A stretch of DNA of 64,000 bases from Podospora pseudocomata (GCF_035222375.1 NW_026946363.1:496001-560000), one strand, 5' to 3'. Counted from the first letter of the stretch, positions 32,497 to 45,917 are shown. The notes: generated by a model from the sequence alone, not told the origin. Numbers and translations are program-made.

Positions 32497-35400
32497 TTTA
32501 GCAGTGGGGTGTTGATAAGGGGGCGAGGAGAGTCAAGTAGGAGGCTACCCGAAAGGGAAAAAAGAGAGAGGCGAGAAAACAAAAAACGGCGCAAACCAAC
32601 CAGGACGAACAAGACGACCCAACAGCGACAAAAAGTAAAGAAGAAAAGCCAGAAGAAGGAGCCTTTTCACAAACTCTCAAGGCTTCATGCTCACAGTCGA
32701 TCAGCTCAGATGCTTAAGGGACCTTCCCTGCAGTGGAGTCTCACCCAGAAAAGGAAGACCCATCTTCCGCCCCCTCGGCGGTGAGCCGTTCCGTCTGGGA
32801 AACCATCGTAGACCCGCTTTCGATCTGGGGTTTGGTGCACCCCATGGCTCACGTTTCTGATGACGAAACCTGGACAGTTTGCCCGCCCTCAAACAGTCAC
32901 CCGTAAGCCGGACACATCAGCGGCGTGGTTTTGGCAGCGGCCAAACCAACGCCACACACTGGAAGAAAGCTGATGCCTGGGTCCCAATGTCCGGAAGCTA
33001 CCAAACGGTGAAGTCCGAACAAGAGAAGTTTGATATGTGGGGGTCACGATCAAGCTTTCTCCCACAGAAGAATTCTTCATTTCCATTGGCTCATCAATTC
33101 TGCCGCCCCACAGAGCCTCAAAATCAAGCCCCCACAACAGTTTCTCTCTCGCAGAGGGCCATCAAAACGATTTCTTGTCGAAGTCCCCCTCTTCCTCTTC
33201 TTTCTTCTTCTTCTTCGTGAACCATCCCCCCTTCACCCCCCTCTCCTCTCCCACGCTGCGTTTCTATGCAACAAACCGAAGGCTTCTCTTGTCCTCGGAC
33301 AGAGCTACTTTCACCACCCTTTTCTTTGCATATGAGAAATTCGGAGAAACAGCTTCATCTTTGGCCCGTCCATTTTCACTTCTTTGGAGAGATGACCGTG
33401 GTCAGCGGGCCCTGCCGGTGACGGCCTGCCTCGACGCTCGAGGTTGTAACTGGCATCAGAAAAGCAGGGCTCTTTTTGTGATAAAAAATGTTCCCTCTGG
33501 AAAGGCCGTTACGAAAGCTTGTGTTGTTGTGACACTTTAGTGCCATACGCGGCGTGCGGACTTCTTTTTCCTTGAAAAGGGAGGGACGTATCCTTCGATC
33601 CCGATTACTCTGGCGGGGGAGGGGGGTTTGAAAAGGGGGGCGGTTCACCATCCTTTTCAGGTGAGTTGTATTGGGATTGGGAGGGATGGGATACTACCAA
33701 CGATTTTGTATATGCTTCAAGACGAGCGAAAGCTAGATTGGGCAAGGCTGGGGGCGGGTAACGGACGATTCGCAAGCCACTGGACGACAAGAGAAAGTGG
33801 CTTGGACTGTTCCGTCAAGGATACGAACACCAACTGCGGCCGCCAGATGAGACCTGGGCTCCCTGAGACCAAGCGCAATTCTTCAGCACAAAACTGGCCG
33901 AACCCCGAACAGTTTGCAACGACCAGAAGGTCGGCCTTTGGGGCCAGGAGGCGTTGTCCTCTTCTGGGACGAGATCATCCCAGTTACTATATTTCCAACC
34001 TGCTGGTAGACCGGACAGCTGTTTTGATGCTCGACCAGCATGGACGTCGGAAGTAAAGTCAAACGCGTTATCTAGGGGCTGCGAAGTCGCCAATGGTTCA
34101 CAGGAGCTCATATTCACGCTCATGGCTTCCGCTGTCGGCTGATCCATCAACTATGTAGGCCTGTTGGATATCAGGCAGTGGAGCGGTCATGAGCGCATGG
34201 GTTTGATCAAGTAGTGTGGTGTTGGCTAAAGTTCCTGAAACGTTATATTCATCAGGTCTTCAGCAATATTACAAGAAATTCACTGCGTCTGTCGCTCCCC
34301 TTTTGTTGCGACATCCACCGCCTTCTTTTGTGCTGTGATTTCGCTGAAGTCGGTGGTGGTCGTTTGGCAACAAGTAAACGTATTACGAGCCCCCCGAGCT
34401 TTGAGAGAACTCGGTACTTATGTTCCATGGTATCTAGACAAGTAGCATCCGCCTCTACACTCAAAGAGTCACGAGGTAGCGCGATCAACCCAATCTATAA
34501 GCAAGAAAGCCATGGGCACGTTGCGTCTGATACTTGCGAGTCGGCTCGAGAACTGATCATCATCTTGGAAAATGCTTCCCGCCTGGCATATGCCATCTTA
34601 TGGCCAAGTATTTCACAACGCTGGAAGCAACTGTGGCATTTCATGGCCACAAAACCTCATTCTGAATCACGCTTCTAGCAAACCATCATTGTCTTGGTTG
34701 CCGACCTTCTATTTTACCTTTCTTTGTCTTGCCACGGCCAGTAAACCCTAACCCAGCAAACCACAACCATGGCCTCCTGTTAGCATTTACCCCTGAATCG
34801 AGTCAACTTCACCTCTCCACTCCCCTGTTGTCCAGTCAACAGTCACCACCATCTCTTATCTCACCCACACGGTCCTCAGACCATGACGATGTGGAGTCGT
34901 CCGTGGAGTCGTGGATTTTCCTTGCTCACAGCCAGTTGCCTGCCGGGACCATCTTCACATGCTTCTCGTTCTCCTTTTTCTTTCACACGTCTCACCGTTC
35001 CTTTCTCATCTTATCAGACGGCTCCATCTCTTGATCCCACGTGTCTTTCGTCATTGAAACTTTCTAAGGGTTCCCTTGAGGTGTGTTGCCCGGCTTAGGT
35101 TGTGTTTGGCGTTGGGGGGTGGTGAGGGGTCCACTGATAGGAGCAAAAAAAAAAAAAAAACATGGAGACACAATTCTGCAAGAACGAACGTTCGGGACAA
35201 GGATGGGATGGGCTGTCTATCTTTCTGTACTTTTGAATTTACGCTTTATCTTTCATTGTAAACCGCAAGCAAGGGAAAGAAGCATGCCGGCGAGTGATGC
35301 CGTAACGAGGCCCCCGGTTTCGGCCGAGGTTTTCGGGGAACGAGGGACGGAAGGGGGTTTGGAATATCGTCATTGGGGAGGGGGATTGTGAAAATAGTTT

Positions 35401-38033
35401 TTTGTTGGGCTGAGTGGGTTTGCCTCCGGACACAATGACTCTGGTGGCCGCATAATTCATGGCCTGATACTTGTTCCTTTTCGGACGGGCAGTAACGGGA
35501 GTGATGATGTTTTGATGTCTTGGTTCATGTTGCACAAGATCCGCTCGGCCTTTTTATCTTACTTTCTCTTCTGGACGGAGTAGCAAATACTGTAGATCTC
35601 AAAACAGTGACCAAAAAAAACAATCTTGAAGGAACTGGTACCTGAATTCCGAAAGTTCGGGGTTTTCTCAAAGTTCAAATTTCGGGTTGTCCGGGCTATT
35701 CCAGATCGGATCCGGAGAGCATAAAGGGTTCGAATAGACCCGGGAACTAAACTCTCGCAGCGGCGTGTTTGCCCATCTATCCGAAGACACCGCCTGGAAG
35801 ATGCTCGGGATGGACAGACGGGGTCCGGTCCGCGTTGAAGAACAAAGCTCAGGGCCTAGTTCACCGACTTTGGGGCTGGATTCGAAGACGGTGGATTCCG
35901 GGGTCTTCAATCTTGAGCAGCGGGAGTAGGTATGTGAAGAGTGAGCGTTCGCTGTGTTTCTCGTCAACCTCATCAGTCGCTTAGAGCAATTGTTGATAAC
36001 TGTCTTCAACAGAGAAACATCATCCGTCATCCCATCGGATCAAGCACCCTTCCTCACTTCACCCCCAATAAATCACAGTGGCTGTGAAAAAGTCACGCCG
36101 AATCCCCCAGAAGCTCACAAACAAACCCACGCATTGGGAAACCTTTTTCTCATTGGCCCATCTCCCCATTTCAACCAACCGGTCGACCTTCGAAGGTGGC
36201 CGGCCGGTCAGTTCGGTCAGCCAAGGCTGCGATGCCATGCACGACGACTGATGAAAGTATGAGTGAAGTGGGGTCATCATCATGTGCCCAAGCGTCCGTG
36301 TGTGAGTGCGGTATGACTTGAAATATTTCGTTTTTTCCCCGCAATTGTGTATTCCAGTCACACATACCATTGCTAGACAGTGTGCCATAGTATAATGACC
36401 GATCCAGATTGAGACCTTCACCAAGAAAATGAACGGATGGACCATAAAGCCGAGGATCTTGTCGTCGGAATTCAGGTAACGCACCACCACTAACTGATGT
36501 AATCCCCTCTCTATATACGGGACGGATCCAGCCATCCGATTCCGACGGAGGGACAAGCGAAGCTGCACCGGGAAAAAGACAGCAAACACCAAAACCGGCC
36601 CCAGTTCTTCCGCCAGTGCAGCAGCAAGCCAAATATATTTTTATCAATATACCGTATATGAATATGTGGGGCGTTTGTTTTGCAGCGAAAGCAGTCGACA
36701 CGATGATGCTGCTTACATCTTTTCTTCTCTGTTTCGATTAGGCTTGCCTCTGATGGAGAGAGCGTGTGGCAGAGAAAGAAGGGACAACTCCCAATACGAA
36801 GAGACATTGCAGCTGGGCGTCTTCTACAAAAAGGGGAGGTGAGTAAGTACCCTTCAACCCTTTCGATTGTAGGACGAACATGCCTGTTCCTGACACAATG
36901 ACCGACACAGTTCGGTCGGTTCGGTCGGGTCAGGTCCCCCCCCCGCCATAGTCAGGTACAAAACAGAGATAGGCAGCTCGATCTCTGATGACAAAGATAG
37001 CACCGAAAAGGTCCTTCATCATCGCCCCCTCATCTCATGCTGTTGCCGTAAAGCCGAAAGATGACAACCTACCCATTTATACACACTCTGCTCACCAAAG
37101 CAGCTCTCAGAATAAAAAGCCACTTACTCGTTTCTGTGTTAAGAAAACGGCCACCCGGGGAACCACGCGGTTCTGTCGCATCGCTAGAATATCACATAGA
37201 TTAATACTTCTCCTTTCTTAAGAAGAAATATCTGGGGTAAAAAAGTCCCAGGAGAGAGGGGGGGGGGGAAACCAGCTCGCTCGGCGTAGACGGACCTGAA
37301 AACCAAAAAGAAATCCCCACTTTTTGGCCTCGCCCACCGCCGTCGTAGTGTGTTACGCTGCATAGTGCTGTATATGTAATGTCACCTCAACGACGTGAGT
37401 GGCTGGCTAGTCGAACCTGAATTGGATTGCTTGGCTGCTGCTCTACTGCGGGTGAAGAAGCTGAGACGAAAGCGAGCTGGAGGTAACGATCCTCTGGGAA
37501 TGCAATATGGAGAATTGTAAAAGTTACCAGCTGTTGTTGTTGTTGTTGTTGATGATGAAGAAACCCCAATGGGTGACAAAACGGTCTGTTTGGCGGGGTC
37601 GAAACAGCATCATCATCCCATCTGCCACACTCACGTTGATTTGTCTGGTTCCTGACAACCCAAAAATCGGGGTCTCGTTGAAGAACAACGAACCAAACTG
37701 ACCAAAAAAAAAAAAACCAATCACAAATTCACGGCAAGAGAGCCGGAACCTGCTGACCTGAACTTGACCGAAAATCCTCTGGCCTTATGCACAACCATCC
37801 ACCACACACCCCCGCCATTTGTTTCCCGTAAAGGAATGGAGAATACCAATATTCAGTGCTGGCTTCCGCAACCCCACCCATCTTTTCTCCCCCCCAAGAA
37901 TAGCGGGGAAGCGGATGATGATGATGATGAGTGAGAGAAAGGGTTCAGGTAAGCAGCCGTTCAATCCGTCACCAACCAGCCATCAAAGCACACGTCCCCT
38001 ATCCCACGTTTCCTCCCACCCCGCTCAGGCCAT

Positions 38034-38067
38034 TGTGTGTGTGTGGGTGTGTGTGTGTGTGTGTGTG
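38034..38067 (+). repeat. GT dinucleotide microsatellite
   Basis: About 34 bp of GT units with a single GGG interruption near 38045, in noncoding DNA. Confidence 0.92.
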
Positions 38068-38870
38068 CGAGGCCGACGACTAAAAACATCTCGTTCGAGC
38101 GGGGGGTGGAAATGCTCAAGAGAGCAATTGCTCTTTCTTGTAAAACAACACTTTTTTTGAGTTGTCTACCAATCCATACTGGCACAACTTCGATCTTCAA
38201 ATGCAACCAATGCACAGAGGGACCCAGTCTGTCAAAAATGAGGGGCAGACAGATGGATAACAACCACCACCACAACCACACATTATCCACCCATCCACAC
38301 CATACAATCGGGCATGGTTGGGAAGCGAACCAGGTGTCCCCCGTTTCCCGAATGTTGTTTTGCAATCCAGGCTACCTCTCTCTGCCTTTTACATTTGCAG
38401 GTGCATACATAAGCCCAGCGTCTACCTAGTACATAAAATGGGGGGGGGGTTGAAGAATGGCGTTATTGTACCGCACGTCTACAAAGTGGGAACGTCTCGA
38501 CGTTATCCACCACCACAACCAGCACACTCAAGCCGACGACCCGACCCAAAACGAACCATTGGCATAGGTAGGTAGGTGGAAAGAAAAGAAAAGATGGCAG
38601 GTTGTGGGGGACAAAAGGTACTTCAATGTATCTCTGTGTAGACAGTGCCGCCCCCCAGAATGCTCCTCCTCTTCTCCACCTTTCCCTCTTGATAACGCTT
38701 GTCGTCGTGTTGGGCTTTTTACTCAGTCGCAGTCCCATCACGCCCCCAATGCTTCACCGTACAGTAATAAGTCGGTGCCTGGTATTGTTACTCTGTGTAT
38801 GTAATCAATTTGTGCCTATTGCATCAAACGCAGAACGCATGTGCCGCATCTCGCGTATGTCAAATCGTGG

Positions 38871-38895
38871 CTGCTGCTGCTGCTGCTGCTGCTGC
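38871..38895 (+). repeat. CTG trinucleotide microsatellite
   Basis: Eight CTG units in noncoding DNA of the gene-poor region. Confidence 0.92.
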
Positions 38896-39552
38896 TTGCT
38901 GATATCTACATCTCGTTTACAAAGCTGTTTTATCATCAAGAAATAATCTTCAGTGAGATCGACCCCCAACCCACACACCCAAGCCAATGTCAATGATCTT
39001 CACCACCTCGTGGCTTCGAAATAGCTCATCCGTCCGTACCTTGGACCCATAAGGCTGGATAGGAATAGCGGGGTGGGGGGATCCTGCTAGGAGCCAGTCC
39101 TACCAACCACGTGCCGTTGCTGATTTGTTGACTCGATGTCTGAGCCAGAGAAGAATATGGACTAATCCAGAGATGGGATTTCTGTGATGGGAGGAATGTC
39201 TGTTGCTGCAGACAGACAGCTCAGTAAAAATAAGCATGCAGTCGGGCCTTTACCTCAAGTCGGAGGAACAGGTTCAACAAGAGATAAGCCGGCCAATCCT
39301 ATTGTGGTTTGATGACCGCCACCGCCAGTTTGGTTCTGAGCAGATGCGTATCGTTAATGACGCTGTGCTACCCCAATCTGGGCTATTTCAGCCAGTTGTG
39401 TGCTTCTCTGAGGTGTGTGTGGACGCTATGAGGTACCGTCTGCCATCCTCGTCCCGGCCGGAGGTACCGTGTTGAGGGAGGGATGTGCCGTTGGAAAGCG
39501 TCTGCGAGGAAAGCCCTAAGCTGCTGAAAAGATGTGGCAGAATTGGATCCTT

Positions 39553-39640
39553 CTTCCTGTCTCTTCAGAGACAGGAAGGTGGGTTCCAGCCTGGGACTCG
39601 GCCCAGGCTATCCGGGTCTCGGCTCGGAGGACCCAGAGAC
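39553..39640 (+). other. Cluster of three adjacent hairpins
   Basis: Stem 1 is 11 bp perfect (39553-39563 with 39568-39578; TTCA loop). Stem 2 is 8 bp perfect (39588-39595 with 39602-39609). Stem 3 is 5 bp (39614-39618 with 39630-39634). They follow one another with gaps of 5-10 nt. No matching RNA family is recognised. Confidence 0.6.
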
Positions 39641-42600
39641 AGTACCAGGTAGTGTTCTTCCCTCCGCTCCGTCACGGCCGTTGAATGATCTGTTGAAAAC
39701 CAGGCCGGATCATCGACCGAGCCAAGGTCTGCCAGTTTCGTGTGTTCTGGTTCAAAGCAAACAAAAAAGAAACGGCGGGCATTCGTTCGTCTGCAGATGT
39801 TGCAATCCGGAGTGTTCCAGCAGGCTGGGTCAACTTGGGAACAGCCGCAGCGCATAGCTACCCAACCAATGTGCGTGATCTTACAACGCCCATTATTCCT
39901 GCCAAGGCATGGAGAGAACTTCGGCGGCCTGGCCGATGACGCCCAGACTAACGCAGTGTAATCTTCCAGCAAGGCGCGCCAACCGCCGATTATGCGTTAG
40001 ACGGTGCTTGATGACTGACAATGGGCAAAACATTGCAGATATGTGACTGGCAGGAGGCTGACGGGCACCATTCCCAGCCCGAAATCAAGGCTGGGAAATA
40101 TGGACATATTCGTTGCCTACCTTAGCACCCTGTCGAACGGAGCTGACAGGGCTGAAACCGTGCTGGCTCTACGATCGCAGCGACGATCTCGATAAGGTTT
40201 GGCTGGCAGATAGATGAGAACTGGTGACGCTTGAGGTGGTCAACGAGACGGCCAACAACGAGTGAGTACTTTGGTTAGTGATATAATAGCATACTCATCA
40301 TAGTGTCAAAGCGAGGCATGAGGCTACGGCCGCCAAAGTCGCCCAAACACAGCTGTTGCTGGAATCTCAAACGGCGAGGGGAATTGAACCAGGGCAAGAA
40401 ACAACAGGGCGGAATGTTTCAGTCGTCCATTGGTCCATACTGTCAATTTGAGGCCACTGACGGCGAGCTGGTTGGCAGCTGCCAGGGCAAGACGAACAAG
40501 ATGGAAATGAAGGAAGGCTACACTCCCAACCAAGACTTCCAAAAGGTGCCCAACTGTGCAATTAGTGTTACAAACATTCAAGTAACAAGGTGAAATCTCC
40601 ATGAGTCGCATATTCGGTGTTGTTGGCGCATCTATGGCCGCTCTCGCAGGCTCGGGCACTTGGCTCAACGGAGGAAACAGTTTGGCCCCCGAGCCAGCCC
40701 GTGGCCAGCTGACGGAGCACGGAATACCTTACCCTATTGTACTTCGTACATACAAATCTGTCCAACAAGAGAGCCACACGAAAATCAACAACGCACCTCA
40801 GCAACGGGGAAGGCCATTGCGTGCAGGTGAGCTGAGTGAATTCCGTGCATCAGAAGTGGGCTTGGGGAATATCCCGCAGATTGGGCGTGTAATTGGCTTG
40901 TACAGGCATTTCCATATCCATACAGACAGGCAGTTGAACATTACACTCTCCCCTGCTCGCCCAGGCGGCCCTGTTGTTCCCAGCCAGGCCCGGTGAATCA
41001 TCTTCATTGCAGGGCACGGCTGGGAGCGAGATGTTACTGCACTGCTATGTCATCTCTTGCAAGAAGCCTGCCTTGCAGCCTAGAGTTTTGAGCAAACTGA
41101 GGATCTCATGGGCGGGGGGTTACTCAGAGCACCACGCGGAGCCCAACCTGGAACTGCCATCCATCTGCTGCACAACATGCACCGCAGCGATGCCGGGTCT
41201 GCTTACAACGATTCGCATATTCTGTCTGTTCGGATGGACGAGGTGATGGGACTTGGCATGGCACTCTTCGACGGCGCAACAACCGCCCTGAAGAAGCCGC
41301 AAGCGAGGGAGGTTGAGTGAGTGTGGGCCTCCGCTTCTTCCCTATGGCTTGTCGCCGCGGGTATTGATGAGCGAAGCTGTAGCGGAATTGCACTTGAAGA
41401 TGCATAACACAGGAGAGCCTATCAGCGGTCTTGTGATGGTATATACCCAACGATGATGGCACAGTAAGATAATTGGGCGTTGAGTCTCTCATGATTGCAA
41501 TTGTACATTTGCCCAACTCCCTCCATGAATGGCTTCCGGTTTGGTTGGCGTTGCCTTGGAGATATCGGGGCAGGAGGGCCGATGCGGGAGAATCAAAAGT
41601 GGGCAAAGACCGGACCCACCTTCCCTCCAGAGACACAGGCACTAGTCCAGCTAAAGAGAAAGTGTGGAGGGTCATGCTCAACTCAGGGTCCCAAGGTGTC
41701 GTCGATTCGTCAGCGAATACCTCACGGAATCGCTCAGAGTTGGCAAGAGACCTTTTTGGGAGGGGGAAAGAAGAAAGAAAAGAACAAAAGAAGGAGAAAT
41801 CGAAACGGCTCGGCAGTGCTGGGTCCCCAACACAATGGATGATGGCTGGCTGCCCGTCAACCACTCAACCTCTCTGGTTTGGCTTGTCTCCGGAAGAAAA
41901 GCAGCCAAACCCCGGGCTCTCTAGCAACTCCAAACTCCAAACTCCAAACCTGGGACCTGGACAGACGGCCCTTGCAATTCACCCGGAATGCTCCTTTGAA
42001 TTGTCAAAAAGAGACAGACAATTCCCAACCTGATCAACGGGCACTGCTTTCCACTTCCACTTCCACTTCCACATGGTGGCAATTTGATTATGTAACCCCC
42101 GCTGTCCAGAGGCCCGTCTTTTCAGGTCCAGTTAGTAGAATTTGCGTAGTGTTCGTACAGGATGCAGCTGCGAGGAAATCCGCTGAAGACTCGCTGATGA
42201 CATGACGGTCGGTACGGAATACGGTAAGGATGTAAATCAGTAGGGTGCGACATGCAGGCTTGCTGCTCACCCGCGATCCCTGTCCCCTGTCGGGCACGAG
42301 AAGCGACCTGGTGTGGTTGTGTACCTGGCGGTACCGCCACGCTTCGGCCCACTCACCGGCCCCAGCTTTTCTGAGCCTGTGACTGGTCCCCAGCCTGCGC
42401 GATCCACTTGTCGGACCAGACGGTGGAACAAAGATCTGGCGGGCAGTGGGCGACACTGGTGGGTTTTGGCTAGTGCCCCAAGCTGGGAGCCAATGTAGCC
42501 CAGGTACCTTCAGACAGTGCCAAAGTACCAGAGGTACCGGCCGTCCACTTGTGTGTAACCCACTCACTCCGCCCTCCCTCCTTCACCTGCTGCTACCCTC

Positions 42601-43440
42601 GGTGCCTCTCTTGCTGCGTCTTCTTGCCCTCTTGCTCCTTGTGCTTCCGCAACTCTCGATCCCCAAGGCACCACCACAGAAGCCTTCGTCTGTTGGGAAT
42701 CTCTCTCGTTTTCTTGACCCTGCCGTAGCCCGCCCGTGCTGCCCTCGCCTTGCTTCTGCCTTCGAACGCTTCGCTTCTGTCTCCAGCCAGAGATCCCTTT
42801 TGCGGAACGACGACCGGCTGATCGACCGATTCCATCGAATGACAGCCTCCCAACACACGAATCTCTCCGCTTTCCGCTTCACAGCTCGGTGAATTGAGCG
42901 TGCCGCCGATTCGAGATTTGGATTCTGGCAACAAAACAAGTTGGAAACACTGAGCAAGACGGCGAGGAGGTCTTTCTACCCTCTTCCTAGCCCGACCGCT
43001 CGTCGCGAAAACAAGGGGTTCAACTCGAGCTTTCTTGGGTAACCGGGAACCATCCATCGCTTGCCTCAGCTTCTTCGTCATATGTCTTGAACGTGATTCT
43101 TCACCTGAGTTTGGACAAACTTGGCTTTGCATTGTTGCACACTGGATTCGCAACACACTTCTTTGCTCAACGGGTCTCTTAAAGGCCCTAGGGGGTTTTG
43201 CTTCTTTTGAACACCCACCTTTTTACCATACACGCAATACGCTTTGAATAGTTACACCTCATCATCCTGGCCGACGAAACGCGCAGTCGACCGAACCCCC
43301 TTTCTCGCTCGCAATCTCGGCAGAGCATAATATAGACACGGGTACACACAACGGACAGCAACGGATAGGGGACAGGAACGAGGAATACACTGGGAACCGT
43401 GGGGAGGAGTGGACGCTATTCGCGTGGTCGAGACAGCAAA

Positions 43441-45917
43441 ATGGTGTTCAACGTGCCTGATGGTGGCCTGTCGTTGGATAGCTCAGCCAGGGCCATGGCT
43501 GGGCTTCCGGCGCAGGCCTTCGGAATTACATTGAGCAATAGTGTCATCGAAGACATGATTGCTTGTGTTCAAAATGGAGGGGATATTGAGCTATCGTTGG
43601 GGTCCAATCCGGTAAGTTTATGTTGTTAGCCTTGTATTTCAAGGTTGGGTTTTCCATTGTCCCTCAATCTGAATAGCTTCTCAAACTATTGTTCAACTGC
43701 ACTCGGCCCTCCACAATAGCCCAATAGCAGTGTCTAACAGCTTAAACCCCATAGGCTTTTCTCTTCAGCGATCATGAAGTCAAAATTCCAAACTCTCCCG
43801 ATTCTTACGATTACGATCTGTACTATTCCGACGCAGTTTCTCCAAGATCGCTCAAGAAGCTACCAAATCCTGCAATGGGTGTCTTCATGCCCCCACGGGT
43901 CTCTAGACCTGCCGCCAAGAAGCTGGCTTCGAAAGCTCCAGTCCAAAAGACAAGCTCCAGCAATACGACTCCAATTTCAAGCAACGAGGCCGACGATGCT
44001 ATTGCCAACCTCAAAAGCTCACTGGCCCGGAAGGAAGCAGAGAAGAATACGTATGGACACACTACCGCCGACTACTTGGAGGGCTGTGATACTAACTTGG
44101 AAGACAGTGCTGTTGTGGTCAGTGGGTTGATGAACTCGAAAGGCAAGGTCAAACCCCCCAACCGGTTGCTCGACAACGCATCCCCCAGGTCTCTTCCGCC
44201 AAGTCCTGCGCTCAGCGGAGTTCGATCACCCTCTCTCGCACCAGGCGGCTCTGCCCTTGATCAAGTCAAGCAACATACATTCCCAATCATTCACCAGTTG
44301 GCGGTATCGGAGCAGAGCTTCGAGGACCTTTTTGCGCAGTGGAATGAGGGCAGCGAAGACGAGTTCAGAGTCGCGCTGGACAAGGTTGCCGATTTCGACA
44401 ACAACATCCAGAAATGGACTCTGAGAAAGCGATACTGGAAGGAACTGGACGTCTTCGAGTACGATTATGCCAAGGAGGAAGACCGACAAACAGCCATCAA
44501 CAATGCGGTGAAGCAGTTCGATCGTATGCGAGTTGGAGTTACCGACCCTATCTGGCAAAAGCTTCTACCGGTGGCGGAGCGCGGAAAGGGGATATGCCTG
44601 AGCAAACTGCAAGCCAATTTCGCCAAAGGCCCGACAGTCCCGAAACCAAAGCCGGACGGAGCCAACGGAAGCGGATCAGAGAGAGAGGATGCTGCGGTCT
44701 TGAAGAAAGGAAAAGGGGGCGAGCCCATGTCAAGATCAAGCTCCCAAGCTTCAGCTGCTGGCAAGAAGAAGCCCTCGGCATCGGAGGCCCAAGCGAAGCG
44801 TCTCACATCCACTACCAAGAAGACCGCACCCGCCAAAGCATCGACGAAAGCATCTCCGACCAAACCTCAAGCCAAGGCGGCAGCTAGCAAGGGCGGGCGC
44901 GGACCTCTTTCCGAAGAATTTGTGAAGGACTCGGACAGCGAGGAGGAGCCTTTGGCTAAATCCAAAGCTGTAGCTGCCGTCGCTCCCAGGCCAGTCAAGG
45001 CTGCTCCTGCCCCGGCCGTGAAGTCAAAGGCGGCCGCCGCTGCCAAGACGGCATCCAAGGAAACCGAGAAGGACACCATCCGAGCCGAAGTTGTCGCAAA
45101 GCCAACCAAGGCCACCAAGCCTGCGGCGAAGCGACCACGCGATGCCGACGAGGACGACAGCTCGAGCTCAGGTACGCCGCTCAGCAAGCGCGTCAAGGCT
45201 GGCAGCAAGGCACCCACCACGGGTGCCAACTCGACGAAGCCACGGACCGTTTCGGACGCCAGCCAGAACGGTCGTCCAGGCTCCTCGGCGCCCAAGGCGA
45301 AGAATACTTCGCCGACCAAGTCGTCGCCTCTGGCGACCCCACCACAGAATGCGTCCGAGGTGGAGCAGGAGCGCCTGGCTCGTGCCAGGTCCGCCGAGCG
45401 AGAAAGGGAGCGCGAGCAAGCGCAAATCCAGGCGCTGAAGAGGGACCGGGAGCGCGAGCGGGAACGTGAACGCGAACGGGTCGAGAAGGAACGGGAACGC
45501 GAGCGCAACCGCGAGAGGGCCGAAAAGGAGCGTGAGCGTGGCCGCGGCGAGAGAGCCAGAGAGCTGGGACGAGACCGGCCTCGGGCCCGCGAGCCGAGCC
45601 GGGACACCATCATCAGCAGTGCCAGCAGCAATGCTGACAGCACGATTGGCGTCCCGGTTGTTGGCAGGAAGAGGCCGGCGCCGGTGGACTCGTACTCGGA
45701 GAACCACCACCATGTGGCGAAGCGGATGCGGGTGTCGGCCGAGGTGCTGACCAAGGCGCAGGAGTTCAAGCTGGCGTACCAGCGGTACTTGCAGCTGCAT
45801 GAGGAGCTCAACGGGTGGGATTCCCCGCCAGAGTCGAAACTGCACGATTTTGTCGAGATGCACGATCGGTTGCAGAGGATGAAGAGGGCTATTTATCAGG
45901 ATGTTGGGGAGGGTTGA
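43441..45917 (+). CDS. ELL-like RNA polymerase II elongation factor
   Basis: Exons 43441..43611 and 43755..45917 give 777 aa starting MVFNVPDGGLSLDSSARAMA. The N-terminal segment (GLPAQAFGITLSNSVIEDMI, then a strand read as ELSLGSNP joined across the intron to AFLFSDHE) fits the fungal ELL N-terminal domain. Residues about 115-245 form a second structured block (HTFPIIHQLAVSEQSFEDLF, WTLRKRYWKELDVFEYDYA). A long Lys/Ala/Pro/Ser disordered region follows, then a very regular Arg-Glu coiled coil near residues 500-565 (units such as RERERERE). The last 55 residues (FKLAYQRYLQLHEELNGW, then HDFVEMHDRLQRMKR) resemble the occludin-homology domain that ends animal ELL proteins. ELL raises polymerase II elongation rate with EAF partners. 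The identification rests on this domain order and is fairly confident, not certain. Confidence 0.78.

Larger units (their letters stand above)
32497..43440. other. Eleven-kilobase region without a supportable protein gene
   Basis: Many frames of 60-246 codons occur on both strands, but they overlap one another, show no domains, signal peptides or consistent codon bias, and are broken at fungal spacing. The left part holds CT-rich tracts at about 33185-33250, followed by a second CT-rich area at about 34960-35060. Microsatellites lie at 37914-37931 (GAT), 38034-38067 (GT) and 38871-38895 (CTG). A hairpin cluster sits at 39553-39640. The right end, about 42540-43440, is pyrimidine-rich like the promoters and leaders of highly expressed fungal genes and probably belongs to the ELL-like gene. 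A noncoding transcript, a fast-evolving gene with many small exons, or plain regulatory DNA are all possible. Confidence 0.5.

Noticed and set aside
36059-36592. A 177-codon minus-strand frame with some hydrophobic stretches
   Set aside because: Hydrophobic parts do not form a consistent membrane protein, an overlapping frame shares the interval, and nothing is recognisable.
40375-40400. Sequence GGGGAATTGAACCAGG that recalls a tRNA T-loop on the minus strand
   Set aside because: No matching anticodon arm, D arm or acceptor stem could be found around it.
41124-41864. A 246-codon minus-strand frame in the gene desert
   Set aside because: No recognisable motif, no signal peptide, and overlapping open frames on the other strand. 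Composition is like nearby noncoding DNA.
43866-45863. Long minus-strand frames opposite the ELL-like gene (44867-45811 and others)
   Set aside because: They mirror the Arg/Glu/Ala-rich coding sequence of the plus strand and contain only low-complexity Arg/Ser or Leu/Pro runs.
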